A DNA stretch of 64,000 nucleotides, taken from positions 62,001 through 126,000 of the forward strand of contig CAIXKE010000094.1 in the NCBI GenBank assembly GCA_903919975.1, in the 5' to 3' direction. The stretch is from Akkermansiaceae bacterium. GTDB lineage: Bacteria; Verrucomicrobiota; Verrucomicrobiia; Verrucomicrobiales; Akkermansiaceae. Every line of letters starts with the position of its first letter. The stretch's first letter is position 1. A model generated the notes under the pieces. The model did not search any database and was not told the origin of the DNA. It saw only the letters and a list, made by a program, of their open reading frames with translations. The translations under genes and the position numbers were made by a program. Below, piece after piece: positions 19,758-28,476 of the stretch.

Positions 19758-22700
19758 TCAGTTGGCTTTGAAGTACACGGCAACCTTTCCTTCCGAATCG
19801 GTTCTAAGTGTCAAGGAGGGGTCCGGCGCGGCCCCAGAGGCGATTTTCAGGCCACCGATGATTGGCGCCAGATGATTCAAATTAACCGGAGCATTCACGC
19901 GGGGATTTGCCCCGACTGTGACTCGAAACACCAAAGGATCCAAAGTTTGCTGCCCCTTATGAATGATCTGATCCGCCCCGGAGACCAGTGTGATGACGGG
20001 CAGCTGACCATTGTAATAATCACGTGGGTCAGTCAAAGAGGCATACTCTTGATAGTCTGTCTGACCATCACCGTCCAAGTCACTAACACCCCCTTCAAGC
20101 GTGATCAGGTTTTGGAACATTGCAAATTCGAAGCCATCTGGAATTCCATCCTTGTCAAGGTCACCGGGGCTAGACAACTCTTGGATATCATGTGGATCCA
20201 AGACCTCGGAATAGATCCTAACTTCATCCAACATGCCAACGAACGCGTTTACTGGGTTAAAAGTAGTGAGAGATAGATGACGCTGCCCGATTGCGAGGGA
20301 ATCCACCACCAATGAGCCGCCGGGTGCGTTTTGTGGGACACCGCACGCCAATCCATCCACATATAGCGACACCTGGCCCGCCATGGAATCACGTGTGATT
20401 GCCAGATGATGCCATAATCCATCAACCAAGTTGCGTCCGTAGGTCCAAGTTCTTGATACTCCCCCTCCAGAATGAAAGCGGATGATGGAATTGTTCTCAA
20501 GACTGATTGCGATCTCAGACATCGCGCTGGATTTAGCCGCATTTAGCAATGTCTGACTGGCTCTGAGGGTTGAGGTTTTGAACCATATACTAATTGTAAG
20601 ATCCGATTTCGCATGGATCGTTGATGCTGGAGCCATGACCACGCCGGATCCGCCATCAAATTGGAGAGCTCCCCTTTCCACTCCACCAGCGGGAACCCAG
20701 CTGACGCCCCCTTGGACCTGAGTAGGCAAATTCTGTAAAAAACTGCTGTCTGCTGCAATAATCCCAGATCCATCGTCCAGCCTCAAATGCAGCCTCTGAT
20801 CTACTGATAGCCGATCACCGTATCCATCCGCATCTGAGTCAACTTGGTAGGCACACAAACCCAGTTGGGATTCAACCAAATTAGATACGCCGTCACCATC
20901 AAAGTCGTCCCAAGGATGGAGCAGTAGTTGTGTGATATTGCCGGATCCGTCACCGCTATCAATCAGCAATTGCTCCCATGAATCGGAAAGCCCGTCATCG
21001 TCACTATCTTCGTAGATATCCGGCACTCCGTCAGCGTCGCTGTCGATTAAGGGGGATGCCGGATTGCTGCCTTGCTGGAATTCAACCAGGTTGGTCACAG
21101 CGTCTGAATCTGCATCTCCCGATCCATGATTGCTTGTAAGATCGCCAAACCAGAAGCGCTCCCAATCATCAGGCAATCCGTCTTTGTCCGAATCTATCAA
21201 AACACTTGGATTGGTTCCCATCATCCATTCATGAAGATGGGTAATTTTGTCACCATCCGCATCACTCAGCCCTGAGTAATTTAAATAGCCAAACCATTGG
21301 TATTCCCATTCATCCGGAACACCATCGGCATCATCGTCTGTCACTCGGGTTGGATCCTTATCATAGAACCACTCAACCCGGTTCGAGACACGGTCCGCGT
21401 CATATCCACTATCTCCTGTCTGACTGGTGATGTTGCCGAACCAGAAAATCTCCCAGTCGTCGGGCAGACCATCGACATCCGTGTCTAAATTGCTCAATGG
21501 ATCGGTGTTTTTCCCCCACTCAGCACCATTGCGCACCCTGTCGCTATCAGGGTCCGAGATTGCCGAATAGTCGGCTGTGTTGCCGAAATGATGGCGTTCC
21601 CAATCATCAGGAAGAGTATCATTATCAGCATCCAAAGCGCTCATCGGATTGGATCCCATGAGCATCTCATCTCTGTTACTGACTTTATCGCCGTCCGCAT
21701 CGCCACCGGCCGCCTGATTTTCGATACTACCAAACCAGGTAATCTCCCATGAATCCACTAAACCATCTTGGTCTGCATCAGTTTGGATCAGGTATTCCAC
21801 GGGAGGTGACATACCGATCTGGTTCTGCATGTCAGTGACGATTGCATACACGTGGTGATTTCCGCCGACTCTGTTGGACACGGATACACTCCATGGCGGA
21901 GCACTGCGGGTCGCAACCAACAGCCCTTGGTCATAGAATTCCACTTTCTGGATGTTCGCGACGCCGTCCGCATCATTCACTGTTGCTGTCAAACTCACGA
22001 CTCCCGGAGAGAGTGACTGGGTTACACTTACAACAACCGTGATATCAGGCGGATTGGGAGTGACGTCAAAACCAGTAATGACAGCAACTGGCAGCTGTAC
22101 GGGAGTGGTGGATGCAATGCCGTTAGCCAGCTGGCCATTCGCGTTGTATCCCCACGTGTAAACCGTTCCGTCCGAAGCTATTGCCATGCTGTGGTTATTG
22201 AGGCCGGTGCCGCCCGCTGCAATGCGAACGATATTGGACAAGTCTCCGGTTCCGGATGGATTCATGACTTTGGCGGCATAACCACGGCTTGTGACTGAGT
22301 TGTCGCCAAGTGCCCCATTTCCATTGTAGCCCCAAGCCCACACGTTCCCATTGTTATCCAATCCAAGGGTGTGTGAAGAACCAGCCGCAACTGAGACGAT
22401 TCCCTCCAACGGCACTCCACCGGTTTTCACGACCTCCACCGGGTAGGTTTTGCTGGCGGATGCGGTCAAATTGTTACCAAGGCGGCCATATTGCTGCTGC
22501 CCTGAACAGAAAACCCTTCCTTGCATAGCCGCGTTGGTCACATTCCAACGCACAATGGCGGCATGGCTCTCGCCACACGAAACATCCCATGCGTCGGAAA
22601 TGTAGGTGGTTGAGTTCAGTTTCACCTGTAGCGCTCTAGATTTGGAGGTCGTAGAGCCCAAACCCAGTTGTCCACTGCTGTTTGCCCCCCATGCCCATAC

Positions 22701-23636
22701 ATTCCCTGTACCCGACGATATGGCCAGCGCGGAACCTCCATATGCCGCGATACGGGAGATCCCGGCCAGAGGGATGCTGCCACTGACACCCTGGAAAACT
22801 TTTCCTGCGTAGCGGCGGCTGCCAGATGTTAAGCCGTCTCCAAGACGCCCTGATGTTTTGCTGCCCCAAGCATAGACCTCTCCGGCCTCGGATAAAGCAA
22901 GCGAAAACCCATCACCTGCCGCCACTGCGATGCAGTCAGTTAAGTAATCGGTGAGAACTGTGCCTTTTATGACTTGCACTGCCGATAACCTGTTTGTGAT
23001 AGAATTATCACCTAGTTGCCCGGTAGAGTTCTGGCCGTAACACCAGACAGTTCCACCACTCTTCAAAAATACGCTATGGTTCAGGCCTGCCGCAACCATA
23101 CGTGCGTCACCTATCATTTCCAATGCATATCTTGATGCAATAGGGGATGTGATGTTTGCAGCGAGGCTTGAATCATTTCCAAGCCTGCCATTTGTCTGGA
23201 GTCCCCACGCCCATACTTCTCCCGGGGATTTCATCGCCAGCGAGTGAGCACCTCCTGCCGAAATATCACCCAGTAATGCGTATGATCCCGTCGCAGTCGC
23301 GCTTGTTTCTGTCCCAATCCAGGATTTGGCTTTAACCGTCACATTCCTGCCAATCGAGATTGCATCTCCCGAAGCGATCACAGGATCAAACTTCGTAGGC
23401 GTGAATCCGTTGAGTGTGTAGTGAATTTCCGCTCCAGGAGTGTTATTCGTGATGGTGAGCGGAAAAACTGCCAGTGAGTCCCCGTCAGCCGGACTCAAAT
23501 TCGGAGCCAAAACCTCAGCACCCAACATTGATGAGGAAATCACCAGCAAGTTCATGACTCGGCTGCATAGCGAATATTTAATGGGAATGTTCATGTTGGT
23601 ATTTTTTCCAGCAAACTTGATATGGAACTTTTTCAC
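19758..23636 (-). CDS. Giant secreted protein: chitobiase-like, RCC1 repeats, Ig-like, TSP3 repeats, LamG
   Basis: The frame opens with a GTG at 23636; the ATG at 23594 (MNIPIKYS, leading into LLVISSSMLG) may be the true start. Domain order: a chitobiase/hexosaminidase C-terminal-like segment (IHYTLNGFTPTKFDP, about 50-110), at least seven RCC1-type repeats (GAHSLAMKSPGEVWAWG, GQLGDNS... to about 500), an Ig-like domain (ATVNDADGVANIQKVEFYD), then TSP3-like repeats spaced by DDWE.FWFG (about 630-950). A LamG domain (DLTISIWFKTSTLRAS, about 985-1160) and a short beta tail complete it. It is presumably a surface or secreted calcium-binding glycan-interacting protein. Only 8 bp separate it from the RHS gene, so the two form an operon. 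Function is inferred only from domains. Confidence 0.9.
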   Translation of the reverse strand: MKKFHIKFAGKNTNMNIPIKYSLCSRVMNLLVISSSMLGAEVLAPNLSPADGDSLAVFPLTITNNTPGAEIHYTLNGFTPTKFDPVIASGDAISIGRNVTVKAKSWIGTETSATATGSYALLGDISAGGAHSLAMKSPGEVWAWGLQTNGRLGNDSSLAANITSPIASRYALEMIGDARMVAAGLNHSVFLKSGGTVWCYGQNSTGQLGDNSITNRLSAVQVIKGTVLTDYLTDCIAVAAGDGFSLALSEAGEVYAWGSKTSGRLGDGLTSGSRRYAGKVFQGVSGSIPLAGISRIAAYGGSALAISSGTGNVWAWGANSSGQLGLGSTTSKSRALQVKLNSTTYISDAWDVSCGESHAAIVRWNVTNAAMQGRVFCSGQQQYGRLGNNLTASASKTYPVEVVKTGGVPLEGIVSVAAGSSHTLGLDNNGNVWAWGYNGNGALGDNSVTSRGYAAKVMNPSGTGDLSNIVRIAAGGTGLNNHSMAIASDGTVYTWGYNANGQLANGIASTTPVQLPVAVITGFDVTPNPPDITVVVSVTQSLSPGVVSLTATVNDADGVANIQKVEFYDQGLLVATRSAPPWSVSVSNRVGGNHHVYAIVTDMQNQIGMSPPVEYLIQTDADQDGLVDSWEITWFGSIENQAAGGDADGDKVSNRDEMLMGSNPMSALDADNDTLPDDWERHHFGNTADYSAISDPDSDRVRNGAEWGKNTDPLSNLDTDVDGLPDDWEIFWFGNITSQTGDSGYDADRVSNRVEWFYDKDPTRVTDDDADGVPDEWEYQWFGYLNYSGLSDADGDKITHLHEWMMGTNPSVLIDSDKDGLPDDWERFWFGDLTSNHGSGDADSDAVTNLVEFQQGSNPASPLIDSDADGVPDIYEDSDDDGLSDSWEQLLIDSGDGSGNITQLLLHPWDDFDGDGVSNLVESQLGLCAYQVDSDADGYGDRLSVDQRLHLRLDDGSGIIAADSSFLQNLPTQVQGGVSWVPAGGVERGALQFDGGSGVVMAPASTIHAKSDLTISIWFKTSTLRASQTLLNAAKSSAMSEIAISLENNSIIRFHSGGGVSRTWTYGRNLVDGLWHHLAITRDSMAGQVSLYVDGLACGVPQNAPGGSLVVDSLAIGQRHLSLTTFNPVNAFVGMLDEVRIYSEVLDPHDIQELSSPGDLDKDGIPDGFEFAMFQNLITLEGGVSDLDGDGQTDYQEYASLTDPRDYYNGQLPVITLVSGADQIIHKGQQTLDPLVFRVTVGANPRVNAPVNLNHLAPIIGGLKIASGAAPDPSLTLRTDSEGKVAVYFKAN

Positions 23637-24035
23637 CGCGATAACGAATATTGGGGATTAACTTGGAGCAGAAGTGGAGCAACGGAAATAAAACGCATGG
23701 TTAGCTACGGGATCCTGAACCGAAAAAAATCTTGAGCAGGCGGGGTGAATCCTCTTGGAGCAGACGGGAAAGCGCCCTCACCTTCTCATCCGCCTGGAAA
23801 ATTCTGTGGTGATGCTCAGCTCTATCATTTTAGCAACATGCGGCGAGCGGCGGAAAGATTCATAAACGGCTTCTATCCAATAACAATTAACAAATTCAAT
23901 ATGAAAAATCATTTTTTAATGATTTTTCATGAGAGGCCTATCAAGATGGATTCCGCAGACTCCCCCGCCGCTTTGACTTCCACTAAATGGGTCAAATCAC
24001 ACAGATTAACATCGCCGGGCAGGCGTGGGTGGGGG
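23637..24035. other. Non-coding gap of about 400 bp ahead of the accessory block
   Basis: No convincing gene is seen between menH and the RCC1/TSP3 gene. The stretch is AT-richer than its surroundings and contains one perfect palindrome at 23901-23930. The promoter of the RCC1-RHS operon should lie at its low-coordinate end, but no clear -35/-10 pair could be defended. Confidence 0.5.
23901..23930. repeat. Perfect 13-bp-arm palindrome with TTTT loop
   Basis: ATGAAAAATCATT and its exact complement flank a 4-nt T loop. The position, about 105 bp downstream of menH and upstream of the RCC1/RHS operon, fits a terminator-like hairpin or an operator. No strong T tract follows on the minus strand, which argues against a classic intrinsic terminator. 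Confidence 0.5.
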
Positions 24036-24812
24036 TTACCCGATTTTCAGAAATTGTGAGACCTGTTGGGCGAGCCATTCTTCCGCATCCCATGGCACGC
24101 GGTGGCCGGAAGCTGGTGCGATCACAAGTCTGGCGTGTGGGATTTTTGCGACTGCGCGCTCGGCCACTTCGCGAAATTTCGTGTCGTTTTCCCCGACCAC
24201 CCAGAGGACGGGAATCGTGATTTCGTGGAGTTGATCCCAGAGTGGCGCTTGGGTTCCGAGCGACCAATCGACAAAGCTCCGGGCGATTTCCCGGCGGCGC
24301 ATGACGAGACTGCCGGAGGCCTGCGAATTGCGGATCGTTTGATCGTCGAGGATTGCTTGGGCGTTCCATGCATTCAGAAATTCCTGCCAATTCCCCATCA
24401 GTGCTTGGCTGGCCCAAGCGGCATCGGCAGCCCGGCGGTTTTCCCGCTCGGCCGCGGATTCCAGCCCCGGGTGGGTGGAAACAATGACCGCGGCTTGCCA
24501 TGGATGACCTTTTTCTAACAAAGAATGCAGCGCCAAGCGGCCACCCATCGAGTAGCCGAGCAGTGCCCGCCCCTTGCCTCGCCCCTCGCCGCCCGCGTCG
24601 GCGTTGAGGGCCGCGCCGAAGTCCTCAAGCGGCATCGGTTGGCATTCCAGAAATCGCCACAAATCTACGGCCCGCGTGCTGGTTTTCGCTTCAGCGAGTC
24701 GTTTTGCGAAGTTGCGGAAATCCGCTGCCATGCCGACGGCGCCGTGGAGGCACCAGCATTCCATCGGGCCCGCCTCGCGACGTTCGTCCGTCAGTTTCGA
24801 GCACTGGATCAC
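24036..24812 (-). CDS. menH: MenH-like alpha/beta hydrolase
   Basis: The 258-aa protein has the alpha/beta hydrolase layout: oxyanion-loop LHGAVGMAADFRNF, nucleophile elbow LGYSMGGRLAL (Ser about 87), a late Asp/His pair (GENDTKF, about 217, and SGHRVPW, about 240). The segment STHPGLESAAERENRRAADA is characteristic of MenH (2-succinyl-6-hydroxy-2,4-cyclohexadiene-1-carboxylate synthase) of menaquinone synthesis. No other men gene is nearby. Its start overlaps the stop of the GYF_2 membrane-protein gene by 4 bp, so the two are co-transcribed. A generic hydrolase is the alternative. Confidence 0.75.
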   Translation of the reverse strand: MIQCSKLTDERREAGPMECWCLHGAVGMAADFRNFAKRLAEAKTSTRAVDLWRFLECQPMPLEDFGAALNADAGGEGRGKGRALLGYSMGGRLALHSLLEKGHPWQAAVIVSTHPGLESAAERENRRAADAAWASQALMGNWQEFLNAWNAQAILDDQTIRNSQASGSLVMRRREIARSFVDWSLGTQAPLWDQLHEITIPVLWVVGENDTKFREVAERAVAKIPHARLVIAPASGHRVPWDAEEWLAQQVSQFLKIG

Positions 24813-25585
24813 GGGGTGGGGATTATCTCACGGAGTTCGGCGGGAAGTTTGTCCAACAACTCCGTCAGGACGGGGATATTCGCCTCGCCCAGCATGATGA
24901 AAATCAACGCCGCAATCGAGAGCTGCGTCAGCAAGAAGGACAGCCAATAGAGAATCGCCAGTGCGATGCCCGCACCATCGATTTTCTTGTGATAGGCGTA
25001 GCCCGGTGGGCAGGCGAAACACCGGTAGCCAATCCATAAATTGAGCGCTGGAACGAAAATCCCGAAAAACCACCAACGGCTCATTCCTAAATTCACCAGC
25101 CGCATCAGCATGAAATAAATGATGAAGATCACAGGCAACAAGGCGGCGGCAAGTTCGATGTATTGCATGATTTCCGGCCCCAATTGAGGCCCGAGGAACG
25201 ACGCGATGAGCTTGTAAAGCGCACCCCAGATGAGTGGGAAAATGCAAGTCATGAAGAGGATGCTCCGCCTGCGAGCGCCGGGCCAATCGCCTTCCTTGCT
25301 CATCACCTCGGCCACGGTGTCCTCATGCTCCAAGGTATCCGCAATACTCGCCCCGCCCGCTGCCGATGACAGCGTTTTCTGCGATTCCGGCGCATCTCCT
25401 TTGTCAAACAACCCGTTAATTTTTCCAGCAGCTTTCCACTCTTCCATTCCTTGCTTCCAGACCATGTCCAACCGCGGATTCAGCCCGGCCACCCGCGCCT
25501 TCGCCTGCAACTCGGAAAATGCCACCGGCCCGAGGCGTTCGCCCTCACGCGTGTAAAACCATTTATCCTGAGTATCTTCAGTCAT
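24809..25585 (-). CDS. GYF_2 (DUF4339) domain membrane protein
   Basis: The N-terminal 60 residues form a GYF_2 domain (WFYTREGERLGPVAFSELQ, ending MVWKQGMEEWKAAG). An acidic linker leads to about four hydrophobic segments (ALLPVIFIIYFMLMRLVNLG, FGIFVPALNLWIGYRCFAC and others) resembling DUF805/Yip-like membrane domains. GYF_2 domains are thought to mediate protein interactions at membranes; the actual role is unknown. It overlaps menH by 4 bp (ATGA). Start ATG at 25585. Confidence 0.85.
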   Translation of the reverse strand: MTEDTQDKWFYTREGERLGPVAFSELQAKARVAGLNPRLDMVWKQGMEEWKAAGKINGLFDKGDAPESQKTLSSAAGGASIADTLEHEDTVAEVMSKEGDWPGARRRSILFMTCIFPLIWGALYKLIASFLGPQLGPEIMQYIELAAALLPVIFIIYFMLMRLVNLGMSRWWFFGIFVPALNLWIGYRCFACPPGYAYHKKIDGAGIALAILYWLSFLLTQLSIAALIFIMLGEANIPVLTELLDKLPAELREIIPTP

Positions 25586-25678
25586 GCCTCCTGATTATGC
25601 AATCCTCCGAATGGTGTCAAACGCCGTCCATCATGGAACCCGTGATAGAATCCAGCCGCTCTGACGGTAGCGGGCGAA

Positions 25679-26686
25679 GTGAAAATTCTTCCGCTCGCCC
25701 TGTTCCTCGCCCTCCCGCTCGCCGCGGCGGATCTGCCGTCGCTCGATGCCATGAAATCCGCCGCCGACAATTTCCTCGGCACGCTTGATGACGCCAAGCG
25801 TGAAAAGTCGTCCTTTGCCTTCACTGACGAGTCGCGGGAGCATTTCCGCTTCACTCCGCAAAAACGGACCGGGCTCGCGTTCAAGGAAATGGACGCCGCC
25901 CAGCGTGCCGCCGCGGAAAAGCTGCTCAAGAGCGCCCTGAGCGAAACTGGCCAGCTCAAGGCCATGCAAATCATGACGCTTGAGGGTATTTTGGCGGATC
26001 TCGAAAAGCGCCCGGAGTATCGCGATCCCGGCAAATACCACATTTCCATTTTCGGCAAACCCGGCGATGCAAGCGGCTGGGGATGGAAAATCGAAGGACA
26101 CCATCTGTCGCTCAACTACACCATTCTCAACAACCGCCAAATTTCCGTCACCCCGTCATTTTTCGGGGCGAATCCCGCCGAAGTGCGTGAAGGTGCCCAC
26201 AAGAATCTCCGCGTCCTCCAAGCCGAAGACGATCTCGCCCACGCCTTGCTCCAAAGCCTTTTGCAACAAGGCAAGAAGGACGTCGTTTTTAGTGAAATGG
26301 CCCCGGCGGAAATCCTCACCGCCGAGAACCGCAAGGCCACGGCTCCCGAAATCGTCGGGCTTCCGGCTAGCAAGATGTCCGACGGTCAGAAAAAAGCGCT
26401 GCTCGAACTGATCTCCGCATACACCGGGCGCCACCGCGATGACCTCGCGGCTGCCGACATGAAAAAAATCGAGGCTGCGGGGATCGACCAGATCCGCTTC
26501 GGCTGGGCCGGCGGCACCCAGCGCGGCGAGGCCTGGTATTACCGCATCCAGGGCCCCACGTTTTTGATGGAAGCCGCCAACACCCAGAATCAGTCCAACC
26601 ACATCCACGCCACTTGGCGCGATTTTCAAGGCGACTTCGGCCGTGACATGCTTTCCGAACACTACCACCAGCACGAGCGCCACTAA
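25679..26686 (+). CDS. DUF3500 domain-containing exported protein
   Basis: The 335-aa protein starts with a GTG (25679) and a clear signal peptide (ILPLALFLALPLAAADLP). The body matches DUF3500: AANFLGTL-type N-terminal helix with W/F...R, SGWGWKIEGHHLSLNYTI in the middle, and a terminal QNQSNHIHATWRDFQGDFG with conserved His residues. The family is common in Planctomycetes, Verrucomicrobia and Bacteroidetes; its biochemical role is undetermined. Monocistronic, with an inverted-repeat element downstream. Confidence 0.88.
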   Translation: MKILPLALFLALPLAAADLPSLDAMKSAADNFLGTLDDAKREKSSFAFTDESREHFRFTPQKRTGLAFKEMDAAQRAAAEKLLKSALSETGQLKAMQIMTLEGILADLEKRPEYRDPGKYHISIFGKPGDASGWGWKIEGHHLSLNYTILNNRQISVTPSFFGANPAEVREGAHKNLRVLQAEDDLAHALLQSLLQQGKKDVVFSEMAPAEILTAENRKATAPEIVGLPASKMSDGQKKALLELISAYTGRHRDDLAAADMKKIEAAGIDQIRFGWAGGTQRGEAWYYRIQGPTFLMEAANTQNQSNHIHATWRDFQGDFGRDMLSEHYHQHERH

Positions 26687-26731
26687 AAGTCATTGAGCCT
26701 CGAGCCTCTTCTCTGATTGAGTCAACGCATC

Positions 26732-26902
26732 GGAATAAAGAATTTTCATCACCGCCAAGACGCCAAGTGCGCCAAGGAAACTTTAAAAATATGACCGAGG
26801 GGAGAGGTTGGCCGCGGGTTGAGAAAATTTCTAATCCCCAATTTCCTCTCTGAACCTTGGCGCACTTGGCGTCTTGGCGTTTCATCCAAAATTCTTTGAT
26901 CC
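26732..26902. repeat. Long inverted repeat carrying the CCAAGACGCCAAGTGCGCCAAGG motif type
   Basis: A 25-bp perfect inverted repeat pairs 26752-26777 (CGCCAAGACGCCAAGTGCGC...) with 26855-26879, with partly matching outer arms containing AAAGAATTTT on both sides. The central loop is about 77 bp. The GCCAAGACGCCAAG string is a dispersed non-coding motif known from many bacterial genomes. It sits between the DUF3500 gene and dapL and could fold as a transcript hairpin or be a small non-autonomous element. Confidence 0.65.
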
Positions 26903-26962
26903 AACGGCTGTGATTTCTCCGTCCTTGCGTGATTCCAAGCCGCACGCTAAATCCGCGCCGCC

Positions 26963-28195
26963 ATGGCCGCCATCAACTCCAATTTCCTCAAGCTCAAAGC
27001 CGGATACCTGTTCCCTGAAATCGCCCGCCGGGTGCGCGTTTACACCGAACAGAACCCCGATAAAGCCGCTCGCATCATCCGTTGCGGCATCGGCGACGTG
27101 ACCGAACCGCTGCCGCCCGCGGTGGTCAAGGCGATGCATGAAGGCGTGGATGAAATGGCCGACCGCGCCACGTTCAAAGGCTATGGCCCGGAGCAAGGTT
27201 ACGAGTTTCTCCGCCAAGCGATCGTGGACAACCAATTTGCCAATCTCGGCATTTCCGCCGATGAGGTTTTCATCTCGGATGGATCGAAGTGCGACACCGG
27301 CAACATCCTCGACATCTTCGGCAAGGGCAACGTCATCGCCATCACCGATCCTGTCTATCCGGTTTACGTCGATACCAACGTGATGGCTGGCAACACCGGC
27401 GACGCTGATGAAAAAGGCGCTTACGCTGGCCTGCTCTATCTGCCGTGCAATGCCGCGAACCAATTCGTCGCGGATGTGCCCAAAGAGCACGCCGATCTCA
27501 TCTACCTCTGCTTTCCGAACAACCCGACCGGTGCTGTGGCCACCCGCGCGCAGCTCGAAGCCTGGGTGAAATACGCCAAGGCCAACGACGCCATCATCCT
27601 CTTCGATGCCGCCTACGAAGCCTTCATCCAAGACCCGGAAATCCCGCGTTCCATCTTCGAAATCGAAGGCGCGCGTGATTGCGCCATCGAGTTCCGCAGC
27701 TTCTCGAAAAACGGTGGCTTCACCGGCGTCCGTTGCGCATACATCGTCATCCCGAAAACCGTTAGTGGCAAAGCCGACGACGGCAGCCGCATCCCGCTCC
27801 ACCAACTTTGGAGCCGCCGCCACAGCACCAAGTTCAACGGTGCTTCCTATCCCGTTCAAAAAGCCGCCGCCGCTGTGTTTTCACCTGAAGGAAAACAACA
27901 AGTCTCCGCGCTCATCGAGCACTACATGGGCAACGCCAAACTCCTCCGCGAAGCCGCCGCCGCTGCCGGACTGCCCGTCTTCGGCGGTGAAAACGCGCCT
28001 TACGTCTGGGTCGGTTGCCCGGCCGGTCTTAGCTCGTGGGACATGTTCGATAAAATGTTAGGCGAGGCCCAAGTTGTCATCACCCCCGGCTCCGGTTTCG
28101 GCTCCGCCGGCGAAGGCTACTTCCGCATCTCCGCCTTCAACTCGCGGGCGAATGTCGAGGAAGTCTGCCGGAGATTGAAGGCGCTGGTGGCGTGA
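26963..28195 (+). CDS. dapL: LL-diaminopimelate aminotransferase
   Basis: The 410-aa fold-type I PLP aminotransferase has [18 protein letters not shown] at the N-terminus and [14 protein letters not shown], diagnostic for DapL. The [15 protein letters not shown] and FDAAYEAF motifs and the PLP-lysine region [13 protein letters not shown] (about 242-255) follow. DapL converts tetrahydrodipicolinate directly to LL-diaminopimelate, bypassing the succinylase route; it is typical of plants, Chlamydiae, Verrucomicrobia and relatives. It supplies peptidoglycan and lysine, consistent with asd elsewhere in the window. Start ATG at 26963. Confidence 0.96.
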   Translation: MAAINSNFLKLKAGYLFPEIARRVRVYTEQNPDKAARIIRCGIGDVTEPLPPAVVKAMHEGVDEMADRATFKGYGPEQGYEFLRQAIVDNQFANLGISADEVFISDGSKCDTGNILDIFGKGNVIAITDPVYPVYVDTNVMAGNTGDADEKGAYAGLLYLPCNAANQFVADVPKEHADLIYLCFPNNPTGAVATRAQLEAWVKYAKANDAIILFDAAYEAFIQDPEIPRSIFEIEGARDCAIEFRSFSKNGGFTGVRCAYIVIPKTVSGKADDGSRIPLHQLWSRRHSTKFNGASYPVQKAAAAVFSPEGKQQVSALIEHYMGNAKLLREAAAAAGLPVFGGENAPYVWVGCPAGLSSWDMFDKMLGEAQVVITPGSGFGSAGEGYFRISAFNSRANVEEVCRRLKALVA

Positions 28196-28198
28196 TGC

Positions 28199-28380
28199 AC
28201 TGGAGCGCGGAATTCATTCCGCGTGAAATATTTCAACGCAGTGTTGCGATTGTTATGCGTCTCTTTAACGCAAGGAGTGGCGAAACGTGTTCGCCGATGC
28301 CCATGAGGTGCCAATGGAACGCGCTTCGCTCAAATCATTGGCTTCTCATGGGCCTCGCGGAATGAATTCTGCGCTCCAGT
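28199..28380. mobile_element. MITE-like element with 25-bp terminal inverted repeats
   Basis: The 182-bp segment is bounded by ACTGGAGCGCGGAATTCATT... (28199-28223) and its complement at 28356-28380, 24 of 25 positions matching. Inside is a second hairpin: GCCCATGAG...CCAATGG pairs with CATTGG...CTCATGGGC (about 28299-28353). A third, smaller palindrome, GGCGAAACGTGTTCGCC, lies near 28279. No ORF is present. It begins 3 bp after the dapL stop, so the outer hairpin may also act as a terminator. A related inner core occurs at 55023-55100. Confidence 0.6.
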
Positions 28381-28408
28381 TCGTGGAAGGTGGCTTGATG
28401 TAAAAAAA

Positions 28409-28468
28409 GTAGTCCAGGACTTCAGTCCGTTCTTCGCGCAGCAGAAACGGACTGAAGTCCATTACTAC
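28409..28468. repeat. Intergenic hairpin with GGACTTCAGTCC arms
   Basis: GTAGT..(3)..GGACTTCAGTCCGTT at 28409-28431 pairs with AACGGACTGAAGTCC...ACTAC ending at 28468. The stem is over 20 bp with one small mismatch patch and an interior GC-rich loop. It lies between convergent genes (dapL and the Gfo/Idh gene, both ending here), so a bidirectional terminator or REP-type element is plausible. Confidence 0.55.
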
Positions 28469-28476
28469 AATATCGC

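Noticed and set aside
26882-27859. 325-aa minus-strand ORF opposite dapL
   Set aside because: Antisense to dapL and composed of shadow-like Asp/Val/Gly runs.
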